DNA of 64,000 nucleotides from Hyphomicrobiales bacterium (lineage in GTDB: Bacteria; Pseudomonadota; Alphaproteobacteria; Rhizobiales; Rhizobiaceae). Below, one piece after another: positions 1 through 8,137 of this stretch (positions within the stretch are counted from its first letter, which is position 1; the number at the start of each line of letters is the position of its first letter). Where the stretch lies: contig UEIJ01000028.1 of assembly GCA_900470195.1 (NCBI GenBank), positions 1 through 64,000 on the forward strand, read 5' to 3'. The position numbers were made by a program, and so were the translations under genes. Below the pieces are notes generated by a model. It ran no database searches. It had not been told where the DNA came from and saw only the letters and a list, made by a program, of their open reading frames with translations.

Positions 1-35
1 CAAAAGATGAAACGCTCTAGCGTAAAGCTATAACC

Positions 36-1277
36 TCACGCGAAATCAAGCGGACGGTCGCCGTTCTCATCCTTGATGCGGGATGGCAGGCCGATCTGGT
101 TCAGGATGTGGAGGAAAGGCTTCGGGTTCAGCTCTTCAACATTGACCATCTTCTTCACGTCCCATTCACCTGACGCGATCAGGATTGCAGCTGCAACCGG
201 CGGAACGCCAGCGGTGTAGGAAATGCCCTGCGAACCCACTTCGTTGTAAGCGTCCTTATGGTCGGCAACGTTGTAAATGAAGACTTCCTTTTCCTTGCCG
301 TCCTTGGTGCCCTTGACGAAATCGCCGATGCAGGTCTTGCCGGTGTAATCAGGCGCCAGTGACGAGGGATCAGGCAACACGGCCTTGACCACCTTGAGCG
401 GCACGACTTCCAGCCCTTCAGCAGTCTTGACCGGCTGTTCTGACAGGAGGCCCAGATTGTTCAGCACCGTGAAGACGTTGATGTAGTGATCGCCGAAGCC
501 CATCCAGAAGCGGACATCCGCATTCGGATAATTCTTGGACAGCGAATGCACTTCGTCATGGCCGGTCATGTAAGCCTTGCTCGGGCCGACCACAGGCAGG
601 TCGAACGTGTGGCCGACTTCGAACATCTTGTTCGACTGCCAAGCGCCGTTCTGCCAGGAATAGACCGTGCCGGTGAATTCACGGAAATTGATTTCCGGGT
701 CGAAATTGGTCGAGAACCAGCGGCCATGCGAACCGGCATTGATGTCGACGATGTCGATGGATTTGACTTCATCCAGATAATCGTCGGCTGCCAGACGCGC
801 ATAGGCATTGACCACGCCCGGATCGAAGCCGATGCCGAGAATGGCGGTGATGCCCTTCTCTTCGCATTCCTTGAGGTGCTTCCATTCGTAATTGCCATAC
901 CATGGCGGCGTTTCGCAGATCTTCTTCGGATCTTCATGGATCGCGGTATCCATGTACGCCACGCCCGTATCGATACAGGCACGAAGGACCGACATATTGA
1001 GGAAGGCAGAGCCGACATTGATGACGATCTGAACGCCCGTCTTCTGGATCAGAGCCTTGGTGGCCTCAATATCCATTGCGTCCAGCGCATGCGCTTCCAG
1101 CTTCACCTCCGTCTTGAGGCTCTTCTTTTCATGCACGCTATCGATAATCTTGCGGCATTTCTCAACCGTGCGGGACGCAATATGGATATCGCCCAATATG
1201 TCAGAGTTTTGCGCACATTTATGTGCAACAACCTGTGCCACGCCCCCGGCGCCGATAATGAGAACGTTCTTCTTCAT
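36..1277 (-). CDS. Carboxy(nor)spermidine dehydrogenase, saccharopine dehydrogenase family
   Basis: The 413-residue product starts with a Rossmann motif (VLIIGAGGVAQVVAHKCAQ) and matches the saccharopine-dehydrogenase-like family. In this context it should reductively condense putrescine or diaminopropane with aspartate semialdehyde to a carboxy-polyamine. The next upstream gene on the strand encodes the matching decarboxylase, so the pair forms the alternative spermidine route known in alphaproteobacteria. The frame is open further upstream, but ATG 1277 is chosen because GAGGAAG lies about 13 nt before it and the Rossmann fold starts at once. Cytoplasmic. The 118-bp gap to the decarboxylase is compatible with one operon. 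Confidence 0.85.
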   Translation of the reverse strand: MKKNVLIIGAGGVAQVVAHKCAQNSDILGDIHIASRTVEKCRKIIDSVHEKKSLKTEVKLEAHALDAMDIEATKALIQKTGVQIVINVGSAFLNMSVLRACIDTGVAYMDTAIHEDPKKICETPPWYGNYEWKHLKECEEKGITAILGIGFDPGVVNAYARLAADDYLDEVKSIDIVDINAGSHGRWFSTNFDPEINFREFTGTVYSWQNGAWQSNKMFEVGHTFDLPVVGPSKAYMTGHDEVHSLSKNYPNADVRFWMGFGDHYINVFTVLNNLGLLSEQPVKTAEGLEVVPLKVVKAVLPDPSSLAPDYTGKTCIGDFVKGTKDGKEKEVFIYNVADHKDAYNEVGSQGISYTAGVPPVAAAILIASGEWDVKKMVNVEELNPKPFLHILNQIGLPSRIKDENGDRPLDFA

Positions 1278-1395
1278 TTTCTGTCGATGCTTCCTCTTCC
1301 AGCGGTTTCCCGCCATCTGTTTCTCGTCCCCCGGCGCTCTCAGCCGCGGAACCCGTTTAAGCTTTACGCCGCTGAGTAATACCGCGACGCAGGGT

Positions 1396-2493
1396 TCAGG
1401 AGAGCGAACCCTCGAAGTCCGCATAATCAAATTCGCGGACAATTTTGACCGTACCGTCCAGTTCACGCACGGCAATGGCTGGCATTTTCACGCCATTAAA
1501 CCAGTTCTTCTTGACCATGGTATAACCGGCCGCATCTTCAAAAGAGAGACGGTCGCCGATGGAGAGCGGCTTGTCGAAAGTAAATTCGCCGAAAATATCG
1601 CCCGCAAGGCAGGACTTGCCGCAAACCATATAGCTGTGCTCGCCATTGTTCGGCGCCATCTTCGCCTTTTCGCGATAGATGAGCAGATCAAGCATATGCG
1701 CTTCGATCGAGCTGTCGACGATGGCGAGGTTCTTGCCGTTATAGAGCGTATCGAGCACTGTCACTTCAAGCGTCGTGGTCTTGGTGATGGAGGCTTCGCC
1801 CGGCTCCAGATACACCTGCACGCCGAACTTTTCCGAGAAGGCTTTGAGACGCGCGCAGAACTCATCGACCGGATAATCATCGCCGGTAAAATGAATACCA
1901 CCGCCAAGGCTGACCCATTCGACGCGATGCAGAAGCGAGCCGAACTTTTCCTCAATGTCGGTCAGCATGCGGTCGAAAAGACCGAAATCGGAATTTTCGC
2001 AATTGTTATGGATCATGAAGCCGGTGACGCGATCCATGACCTTTTCGACCTTCGCCACGTCCCACTCGCCAAGGCGGCTGAACGGTCGCGCCGGATCGGC
2101 GAGATCGAAGCTCGAAGACGACACGCCCGGATTGAGGCGCAGGCCGCGCTTGATATGCGCCGCCTTGTCGGCAAAGCGCTCCAGTTGGCCTATCGAATTG
2201 AAGATGATCTTGTCGGCATGGCTGATAACTTCATCAATTTCGTTATCGGCATAGGCCACGCTATAGGCATGGGTTTCACCGCCAAATCTCTCGTGACCAA
2301 GGCGCACTTCATTGAGCGAGGACGACGTCGTGCCGTCCATGTATTCGCTCATCAGATCGAATACGGACCAGGTGGCGAAGCATTTCAGCGCCAGCAGCGC
2401 CTTGGCGCCGGAATTCTCGCGCACATAGGCAACCTTTTCCATGTTGCGCTTCAGCTTGGTCTTGTCGATCAGGTAATAAGGCGTCTGGATCAT
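1396..2493 (-). CDS. nspC: Carboxy(nor)spermidine decarboxylase
   Basis: A 365-residue PLP-dependent decarboxylase of the alanine-racemase-fold (fold III) group. The N-terminal YYLIDKTKLKRNMEKV, the internal ALLALKCFATWSVF (PLP-lysine region) and the C-terminal GKSCLAGDIFGEF fit the NspC/CANSDC family. It removes CO2 from carboxyspermidine or carboxynorspermidine to give the polyamine. It is first in the leftward operon, ahead of the dehydrogenase. ATG 2493 is chosen over longer in-frame extensions because family members begin close to the TPYYLID motif; its Shine-Dalgarno (GGGACTGCC) is weak. Which polyamine is made cannot be read from sequence; spermidine is the usual product in this clade. 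Confidence 0.88.
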   Translation of the reverse strand: MIQTPYYLIDKTKLKRNMEKVAYVRENSGAKALLALKCFATWSVFDLMSEYMDGTTSSSLNEVRLGHERFGGETHAYSVAYADNEIDEVISHADKIIFNSIGQLERFADKAAHIKRGLRLNPGVSSSSFDLADPARPFSRLGEWDVAKVEKVMDRVTGFMIHNNCENSDFGLFDRMLTDIEEKFGSLLHRVEWVSLGGGIHFTGDDYPVDEFCARLKAFSEKFGVQVYLEPGEASITKTTTLEVTVLDTLYNGKNLAIVDSSIEAHMLDLLIYREKAKMAPNNGEHSYMVCGKSCLAGDIFGEFTFDKPLSIGDRLSFEDAAGYTMVKKNWFNGVKMPAIAVRELDGTVKIVREFDYADFEGSLS

Positions 2494-2955
2494 GGCAGTC
2501 CCGGGTCGTCCAATGGGGAAATCTGGCCTGGCCAGCAAGGCTGGTTTGCCAAGTTGAGGAAACATACAAGTAGTTTCCCAGATTGTTCGAAGGCTTATAG
2601 GAAGCTTGTGACAGAAACACAAATCCGCCACAGCATTATCGGGAAAAAATTTCCCCACGAGCTGTCGCGGATTACTTCTCCGCCTTCAGCGGATGAGCTT
2701 CATATAGAGATTTTTGTGAGGATTTGAACCCCTTCCCTCTCGCTCCCGCCTGCCCTTCGTTTTCATTGAAAGTCTTTGCCCGGACAAATGGCTTCCGACC
2801 GACAAGACAGGTTGCTACGGTTTCGACGTATCATCAATTTAATTAAACAAGCATTTGCTTGACAAATTATTGGCGCGGGCGTAGCCATCATTTCCATGCT
2901 CTGGGCGAACCCTTTCAGGCATTCGCCCGCACATTGACAGTCAAAGGAAAATGAA
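2494..2955. other. 462-bp intergenic region between divergent nspC and MFS gene
   Basis: No convincing gene is seen here. The part next to the MFS gene holds an AT-rich stretch with a palindrome and a TTGACA box, listed separately. The nspC side shows no clear promoter boxes. Confidence 0.6.
2848..2864 (+). promoter_or_regulatory. Palindrome overlapping a TTGACA -35 box upstream of MFS gene
   Basis: CAAGCA-TT-TGCTTG is a perfect 6-bp inverted repeat at 2848-2861. The TTGACA at 2859-2864 overlaps its right arm, about 90 bp before the MFS start. The arrangement suits a TetR/MarR-type repressor blocking the -35 region. No good -10 is visible (TAGCCA at 17-bp spacing is the closest), and no regulator gene is adjacent in the right place. 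Confidence 0.4.
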
Positions 2956-4386
2956 ATGCAGGATCATAAGCCGACCGCCGGTTGGGGAGACCTGTTCGCA
3001 GGCAGGAACGCCATCGTATCGCTGACGCTTGTCGGCGGCGTCGCGCTTCATGCCATCAACGTGTTCATCGCCACAACCATTCTGCCAACGGTCGTCGCCG
3101 ACATTGGCGGCATGGATTACTATGCGTGGAACACGGCGCTGTTCGTGACTGCATCCATTCTCGGCTCGGCGCTCGTGCCGCGCCTTCTTTCCCAGGCAGG
3201 CCCGCGCAGCGCCTATCTGATCGCGGCGGTTATCTTCGCTGCCGGAACGCTGACTTGCGGCCTCGCTCCATCCATGTCGGTCATGCTCGCCGGGCGAGCC
3301 ATCCAAGGTCTCGGCGGCGGTATGATGCTTGCCCTGTCCTATTCGATGATCCGCATCGTCTTTGATGAATCGCTGTGGCCCCGCGCTATCGGTCTCGTTT
3401 CCGGCATGTGGGGCGTGGCCACGCTCGTCGGCCCGGCGATTGGCGGGGTTTTTGCGGAACTTGGCATCTGGCGCGCAGCCTTCTGGTCGCTTGCGCCGGT
3501 GATTGCCGCGTTCACCGTCATGGCCATGACGGTGCTCCCGCGCGAATCCGGCTCCGCCGCCAGCAATGACCGGCTAGCATGGCCGCAGCTCATCCTTTTG
3601 ACTTCTGCCGTCCTTGCCGTTTCTGCCGGAAGTATTTCACCGGAACTAGCGTGGAACGCCGGTGGCGTGGCGCTTGCCATTGTCCTGCTGCTTCTCCTCG
3701 CTGCCGTGGAAAAGAAAGCCAGCCGGCGTATCCTTCCCAAAGGCTCGTTCAGTATAAAGAAACTCGGCGCACTTTATCTGACGCTCTCCTTCCTCAGCGC
3801 GTCCGTTACCAGTTCCGAAGTCTTCGTGCCGCTGTTCTTTCAGGTGCTGCATAACCAGTCACCGCTTGTTGCGGGCTATCTGGCGGCAATCATGGGCGGC
3901 AGCTGGACACTCGGTTCCATCGGTTCGTCGGGGATCGCCGCCGGGCGCACTGACCGCGTTATTCTCGCCGCCCCCGTCATGGGCGTTGCAGGCATGGTAA
4001 CGCTCGCCGTTCTCATTCCGGCAGGCAGCGCAGGCCATTGGTACGATCTGCTGCCGATCTGCATCGCGCTGGCCGTCATCGGTTTTGGCGTCGGCCTGAC
4101 ATGGCCGCATCTGCTGACCCGCATTTTCAAGCGTGCCGACGCAGAGGATCAGAATCTGGCTTCCGCCTCCGTGACCATGGTGCAGCTTTTCACGACCGCC
4201 CTTGGTGCAGCACTTGCCGGAATGGTCGCCAATATGGCCGGGCTAACCAATCCCGGCGGCTTTGCAGGCACCGCACATGCCGCGCTCTGGCTCTTTTCCG
4301 GCTTCGCCATTCTGTCCGCACTGGCGTTCGTGTCGGCGCTCGCTCTCGTCCGCAGCGCAAGACAGCCGCAAACCGCACAATGCTGA
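2956..4386 (+). CDS. MFS transporter, DHA2-like drug/solute exporter
   Basis: A 476-residue, very hydrophobic protein of the major facilitator superfamily. It carries motif-like segments RAIQGLGGGMMLALSYS and GLVSGMWGVATLVGPAIGG, the latter resembling the antiporter motif C of the DHA drug/H+ antiporters; 12-14 membrane spans are expected. Role: proton-driven export of small molecules across the inner membrane; the substrate cannot be inferred. AAAGGAAA lies just upstream of ATG 2956. It ends 6 bp from the convergent HTH regulator gene. Confidence 0.85.
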   Translation: MQDHKPTAGWGDLFAGRNAIVSLTLVGGVALHAINVFIATTILPTVVADIGGMDYYAWNTALFVTASILGSALVPRLLSQAGPRSAYLIAAVIFAAGTLTCGLAPSMSVMLAGRAIQGLGGGMMLALSYSMIRIVFDESLWPRAIGLVSGMWGVATLVGPAIGGVFAELGIWRAAFWSLAPVIAAFTVMAMTVLPRESGSAASNDRLAWPQLILLTSAVLAVSAGSISPELAWNAGGVALAIVLLLLLAAVEKKASRRILPKGSFSIKKLGALYLTLSFLSASVTSSEVFVPLFFQVLHNQSPLVAGYLAAIMGGSWTLGSIGSSGIAAGRTDRVILAAPVMGVAGMVTLAVLIPAGSAGHWYDLLPICIALAVIGFGVGLTWPHLLTRIFKRADAEDQNLASASVTMVQLFTTALGAALAGMVANMAGLTNPGGFAGTAHAALWLFSGFAILSALAFVSALALVRSARQPQTAQC

Positions 4387-4392
4387 GAATTA

Positions 4393-5055
4393 TCAGGCGG
4401 CGGGCGCAATAACGTAGGCGCAGCGCCGCGCACCGGCCAGAATATGTTCGGTTCGGTTTACAGAAACATCAGGGCCAAGCACGGCCCTGAACACCTGAAG
4501 CTCCGCACGGCAGAAGCCCTGGCAGGCGTCCGCGGCAGCGCATATCGGGCAATGGTTTTCGATGAAAAGCCAGGAACCGTCTTCCTGCTGTTCGGCATCG
4601 GCCATGTAACCTTCCGCCGAGCGGATCGCGGCCAGTTGCTTCACCCGCTCGCCCAAGGGCAGGTCGTTGAGGCGCGCCTGATACTGACGACGGGTCTCCG
4701 TTTCTCGGTACGCAATCAGAGTATCCAGTGCATCTTCACCCAGAATGGTGCGAACGGAATGCAGAAGCTGAACCGTCAAATCGGCATGCGTATCGGGGAA
4801 GCGCTTGTTGCCGGTTTCGGTCAGGTCCCAGAATTGCGACGGGCGCCCGACACCTTGCGACACGGAATGCGGAGCGACGAGACCTTCTTCAGCCAGCCGC
4901 ACGAGCTGCTGGCGGACAGCTTCGCCGGTCGTTCCCAGATGCTCGCCGATTGCAGCTGCAGTCTGTGCACCCCGCATCTTCAGCGCCAGCATTACACGCT
5001 CAGCGGGCGAACGTGCTCCGGAAGCGTCCGTATTTAGAAAGTCATTCCTTGACAT
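4393..5055 (-). CDS. SufR-like winged-helix regulator with C-terminal cysteine cluster
   Basis: A 220-residue protein with an N-terminal winged helix (SPAERVMLALKMRGAQTAAA, then LGTTGEAVRQQLVRL) followed by a C-terminal domain ending in HCPICAAADACQGFC and RRCAYVI. This architecture matches the ArsR-like SufR group, whose cysteines hold a Fe-S cluster that senses redox or iron. It is divergent from sodB (93 bp between starts), so sodB is the obvious candidate target. The Shine-Dalgarno is weak. Cluster binding and the target are inferred from the family and position. Confidence 0.75.
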   Translation of the reverse strand: MSRNDFLNTDASGARSPAERVMLALKMRGAQTAAAIGEHLGTTGEAVRQQLVRLAEEGLVAPHSVSQGVGRPSQFWDLTETGNKRFPDTHADLTVQLLHSVRTILGEDALDTLIAYRETETRRQYQARLNDLPLGERVKQLAAIRSAEGYMADAEQQEDGSWLFIENHCPICAAADACQGFCRAELQVFRAVLGPDVSVNRTEHILAGARRCAYVIAPAA

Positions 5056-5147
5056 ATTGCCTGTTTTCGATTTAAAGAAGCATTATCTTGTTAAATTATG
5101 CGAACCTCTCGAGATTATCAAGATCGTTCTATATCAAGGAGTCTAAA

Positions 5148-5756
5148 ATGAGCTTTACCCTGCCTCCGCTTCCCTATGCGACCAACGCTCTTGAAGGCGT
5201 CGGTATGGGTACCGAAACGCTTGAGCTGCATCATGGCAAGCACCATCAGGCCTATGTTACCGCGCTCAACGGCTTCGTTGAAAAGAACGATGCGCTCAAG
5301 GGCAAGTCGCTTGAAGAAATCGTCCTCTTTGCCAAGGATAAGGCCGACCTCGCTCCGGTGTTCAACAATGCCGGCCAGCACTGGAATCACAATCTGTTCT
5401 GGCAGAATCTGTCAGCGACAGGCGGTCGCTTGCCCGGCGCGCTGGAAAAGAAAATTGTCGAAGACTTCGGCGGCGTCGACCAGTTCAAGGAAGCCTTCAA
5501 GGCAGCAGCCGTTGGCCAGTTCGGCTCCGGCTGGGCGTGGCTGGTGCTGGCAGATGACGGCAAGCTCAAGGTCACCAAGACGCCGAACGGCTCCAATCCA
5601 CTGGCAACCGGCGAAGGCAAGGCACTATTAGGACTTGATGTCTGGGAGCATAGCTATTATCTCGATTTCCGTAATCGTCGGCCTGACTATGTAACGAATT
5701 TCCTCGACAAGCTGGCCAACTACGAATTCGCGGAAGCCACCCTGAAGGCAGCATGA
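5148..5756 (+). CDS. sodB: Superoxide dismutase, Fe/Mn type
   Basis: A 202-residue Fe/Mn superoxide dismutase, the usual length. The four metal ligands are visible: His28 (LELHHGKHHQAY), the His of QHWNHNLFW, and Asp164 and His168 (DVWEHSYY). It converts superoxide to peroxide and oxygen in the cytoplasm. ATG 5148 is set by the AAGGAG box 6 nt upstream; a longer in-frame extension has no such support. The segment ALEGVGMGTETLE is one residue longer than the usual ALxPxxSxETLE, but no ligand lies there. Metal choice (Fe or Mn) is not certain from sequence. Confidence 0.95.
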   Translation: MSFTLPPLPYATNALEGVGMGTETLELHHGKHHQAYVTALNGFVEKNDALKGKSLEEIVLFAKDKADLAPVFNNAGQHWNHNLFWQNLSATGGRLPGALEKKIVEDFGGVDQFKEAFKAAAVGQFGSGWAWLVLADDGKLKVTKTPNGSNPLATGEGKALLGLDVWEHSYYLDFRNRRPDYVTNFLDKLANYEFAEATLKAA

Positions 5757-5766
5757 CGCGCCCATA

Positions 5767-5780
5767 TTGATTGCGATCAA
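5767..5780. promoter_or_regulatory. FNR/FixK-type box upstream of fpr
   Basis: TTGAT-TGCG-ATCAA is a perfect match to the FNR/FnrN/FixK consensus TTGAT-N4-ATCAA. It lies 10 bp after sodB and 137 bp before the fpr start, in the only gap between the two genes. A low-oxygen activator acting on fpr is likely; binding is inferred. Confidence 0.65.
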
Positions 5781-5917
5781 GGCGTTCTGCCTGCGGAGGA
5801 TGCAGTTTCCACGGAGGTGCATGACTGCGGGCAAAATGCAGCAATGACAAACAACCGACCATCCATAGGCGCCGTCCTCCCAAGCGGTGCAGGAGCAAGA
5901 CAGAGACAGTTCCGAAA

Positions 5918-6694
5918 ATGAGCAGCAACTTCAATCAGGAAACCGTCACCGACATCCATCACTGGACCGACACGCTGTTTTCCTTCCGCACAACGCGCGA
6001 CCCCGGTTTCCGCTTCCAGAGCGGCCAGTTCATCATGATGGGCCTCGAAGTGAACGGCAAACCGCTCACGCGCGCCTATTCCATTGCCTCGAGCCTTTAT
6101 GAAGACGGTCTGGAATTCTTCTCTATCAAGGTGCCGAACGGTCCTTTGACATCAAAGCTCCAGCATCTGAAGGTTGGCGACCAGATCATCCTTTCCAAGA
6201 AGCCGGTCGGCACGCTGCTATACGACAATCTGAAGCCCGGCAAGAATCTCTGGCTGCTTTCGACCGGCACCGGCCTCGCGCCGTTCCTGTCGATCATTCG
6301 CGATCTGGAAGCCTATGAACGTTTCGAGAAGATCATTCTTGTTCATGGCGTGCGTCAGGTGGCGGAACTCGCCTATACGGATTTCATTTCCAACGAGCTG
6401 CCGCAGGATGAATTCCTCGGCGAAATGGTCAAGAAGCAGCTCATCTACTATCCGACCGTCACGCGCGAGCCCTACAGGAATCGTGGCCGCCTGACCGACC
6501 TTATCCGTTCAGGACAGCTGTTCAGCGATGTCGGCCTGCCGGAGTTCAATCACGACGACGACCGCATGATGCTCTGTGGCAGCCCGGAAATGCTGGCCGA
6601 GACCAAGCAGATTCTGGAAGAACGCGGTTTCAAGGAAGGCAGCCAGAGCGAAGCCGGACATTACGTCATCGAGAAGGCTTTCGTGGAGAAATAG
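5918..6694 (+). CDS. fpr: Ferredoxin--NADP+ reductase
   Basis: A 258-residue bacterial-type FNR. RAYSIASS binds the FAD, STGTGLAPFLSIIRD and MLCGSPEML form the NADP site, and the C-terminus ends EKAFVEK, typical of the subclass that lacks a C-terminal Tyr. It exchanges electrons between NADPH and ferredoxin or flavodoxin and supports oxidative-stress defence and Fe-S chemistry. It follows sodB by 161 bp, with an FNR-type box between them. The Shine-Dalgarno is poor; ATG 5918 is kept because the protein length fits the family. Confidence 0.93.
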   Translation: MSSNFNQETVTDIHHWTDTLFSFRTTRDPGFRFQSGQFIMMGLEVNGKPLTRAYSIASSLYEDGLEFFSIKVPNGPLTSKLQHLKVGDQIILSKKPVGTLLYDNLKPGKNLWLLSTGTGLAPFLSIIRDLEAYERFEKIILVHGVRQVAELAYTDFISNELPQDEFLGEMVKKQLIYYPTVTREPYRNRGRLTDLIRSGQLFSDVGLPEFNHDDDRMMLCGSPEMLAETKQILEERGFKEGSQSEAGHYVIEKAFVEK

Positions 6695-6740
6695 AGCATG
6701 TCTCCCGAGAGTGGGAACCGGTTTCGGGATAAGACATACG
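6694..6740 (+). repeat. Intergenic palindromic repeat, copy 1
   Basis: The unit GAGCATGTCTCCCGA...TTTCGGGATAAGACAT is an imperfect inverted repeat directly after fpr. A nearly identical copy in opposite orientation lies at 41066-41111 (one internal mismatch, G versus A, and a differing end base). Sequences of this type occur as dispersed intergenic palindromes in Brucella and rhizobia. Confidence 0.75.
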
Positions 6741-6823
6741 TAAAACAAACAGACAGAGAGCTTCCCGGGATTCAATCAAACAGGAAATGCTCCAGGTCTG
6801 GCTCCAGTTGAAAAGCGAATAAA

Positions 6824-6850
6824 GGGAGGCACCAGCCTCCCTTTTTCTTT
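6824..6850. terminator. Bidirectional Rho-independent terminator between fpr and tetR
   Basis: GGGAGGC-ACCA-GCCTCCC is a perfect 7-bp stem followed by TTTTTCTTT on the plus strand and preceded by AAA on the other side. It separates convergent fpr and the TetR gene. Confidence 0.85.
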
Positions 6851-6857
6851 GACTAGG

Positions 6858-7460
6858 TTATTGAGAGTGCACTGCCTGCAGGAAAAATGCCTTTACGCCC
6901 GCGACCATTTCGGTGCGATCCATCATGTCCGGGTCGGAGATGATTTCATCGACCGCACCGTGCAGCGCATTGAAAAGGAGCACAGCCGTCAAACGCGTAT
7001 TGGCGATTTTCCAAGCGCCTGCGGCGTGCCCCCCGGTCAATAACGCATCGAGCCGGACGATTGCCGGATTTTCCTGTTTCATGCGGCGCATGGGCGGATG
7101 AAAATCATGAAACACCATGTCGTGGAGCTTGTAATTGTCCAGATAGCCGGCAATGCCTGTCTCTGCCCAGGCTACCAGCCTGCCCTGCCAGTCATCGGCT
7201 GGAAGCAGGTCCAGCTGGCGCTCCAATCCTTCGCAAAACCCGTCGATAAATCGCTCCCGCAAGGCAAGCAGAATGTCGTCCTTGCTGCGGAAGTGCAGAT
7301 AAAATGTACCTTTGGCGACATCGGCCAGACGCACGATTTCATCCACGCTTGCCGCTGCGAAGCCCTTTTCGAGGAAGAGGGCCTCGGCTGCAGCCATCAG
7401 TTCATCGCGACGTATTTCAGCTGGTTTGGTGCGGGGCTTGGGCTTGGCAGTCGGCGGCAA
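6858..7460 (-). CDS. TetR family transcriptional regulator
   Basis: A product of about 200 residues with a typical TetR N-terminal HTH (EKGFAAASVDEIVRLADVAK, GTFYLHFRSKDDIL) and a divergent ligand-binding helical domain. No ATG lies before the HTH in this non-overlapping reach; TTG 7460 is chosen because CGGAG sits 6 nt upstream and it begins 17 nt after the upstream gene ends. The frame is open to 7571, which would overlap the upstream gene. Likely second gene of an operon with the small unknown gene, and a candidate for binding the palindrome at 8029-8047. Confidence 0.8.
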   Translation of the reverse strand: MPPTAKPKPRTKPAEIRRDELMAAAEALFLEKGFAAASVDEIVRLADVAKGTFYLHFRSKDDILLALRERFIDGFCEGLERQLDLLPADDWQGRLVAWAETGIAGYLDNYKLHDMVFHDFHPPMRRMKQENPAIVRLDALLTGGHAAGAWKIANTRLTAVLLFNALHGAVDEIISDPDMMDRTEMVAGVKAFFLQAVHSQ

Positions 7461-7476
7461 ATCAATCTCCGGAATT

Positions 7477-7908
7477 TCACGGTGTCGCCAATTTACCCCG
7501 GATCGCCGCCCTGTCAAAAACAAGCCTGTTTGGTCGAACCACGCGATCCTCCAGCCAGTGCAGCGCCGCATCTATATGGGAGAAAGTACCAGCCGGAACG
7601 CGAAACAGTTTTTCTGCATCCATGCGGCTCGCCTGTTCATAAACTGATTCCGGCACGATGTTCACCATGCCCAGCACCTGTTCGCGGATGCGCGGCGCAT
7701 TTTGCTGGAACCATTGCTTCACTTCACGCGCCGAACCTTCGGGATGAGCCAGAGCATCCTCATCCAAAAAGCGGCGGATCGTGACAAAGGGTTTTCCGTG
7801 ATCGAGCCAGCGGCTCCAGACTTCAAGGAATTCACGCGTTTCTTCCATTGTCGACGCACCCTTCGACAGGGTGACGATATATGGCCGGTTTTCTATATGG
7901 TGAAGCAT
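7477..7908 (-). CDS. Hypothetical protein, upstream partner of tetR
   Basis: A 143-residue soluble protein with no signal peptide or membrane segment; I do not recognise a firm family. The start ATG 7908 is set by a strong GAGGAGGGGAG box 5 nt upstream. It begins MLHHIENRPYIVTLSKG and is rich in charged residues, with Trp-containing helices (LEVWSRWLDHGKPF, ALHWLEDRV). It precedes a TetR gene on the same strand with 16 nt between them, so the two are probably co-transcribed and autoregulated. Confidence 0.7.
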   Translation of the reverse strand: MLHHIENRPYIVTLSKGASTMEETREFLEVWSRWLDHGKPFVTIRRFLDEDALAHPEGSAREVKQWFQQNAPRIREQVLGMVNIVPESVYEQASRMDAEKLFRVPAGTFSHIDAALHWLEDRVVRPNRLVFDRAAIRGKLATP

Positions 7909-8028
7909 TACGCTCCCCTCCTCATCGATATTCGTGAGAAATCGCAGCACGAATGCCGCTTAGAGCCGAACGACGGTGCGTCAACCGGCACGCACACAAA
8001 CAGGCTTCCGAACCGCCGCACGACTCAT

Positions 8029-8047
8029 GACTGACTATCAGTCAGTC
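8029..8047. promoter_or_regulatory. Perfect palindrome, probable TetR operator
   Basis: GACTGACT-ATC-AGTCAGTC has 8-bp perfect arms with a 3-bp spacer and looks like a typical TetR-family operator. It lies about 120 bp upstream of the small gene that heads the tetR operon. Assignment to that TetR is by proximity. Confidence 0.65.
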
Positions 8048-8053
8048 GATTTC

Positions 8054-8094
8054 TGCCACATAAACTTGAATAATTCAATCATGTTTATGTGGCA
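8054..8094. repeat. Nested inverted repeat upstream of tetR operon
   Basis: Outer arms TGCCACATAAAC and GTTTATGTGGCA are perfect 12-mers separated by 17 bp. Inside them sits a second palindrome, TTGAAT-A-ATTCAA. No T-run follows, so it is not a terminator. It may be a second operator or promoter element for the leftward operon. Confidence 0.6.
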
Positions 8095-8137
8095 TGTTTA
8101 TCGCCGCAGTTTGGAGAAGGTTTCGCCACGAATGCGT

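Noticed and set aside
1057..2727. Long plus-strand open frame (over 500 codons) opposite the spermidine genes
   Set aside because: It is antisense to two well-supported genes, has no family similarity and no Shine-Dalgarno; GC-rich codon bias of the real genes keeps the opposite frame open.
5148..5240. Possible loss of a metal ligand in SodB near ALEGVGMGTETLE
   Set aside because: The ligand is His28 in ELHHGKHH, which is intact; the altered segment precedes it and holds no ligand.
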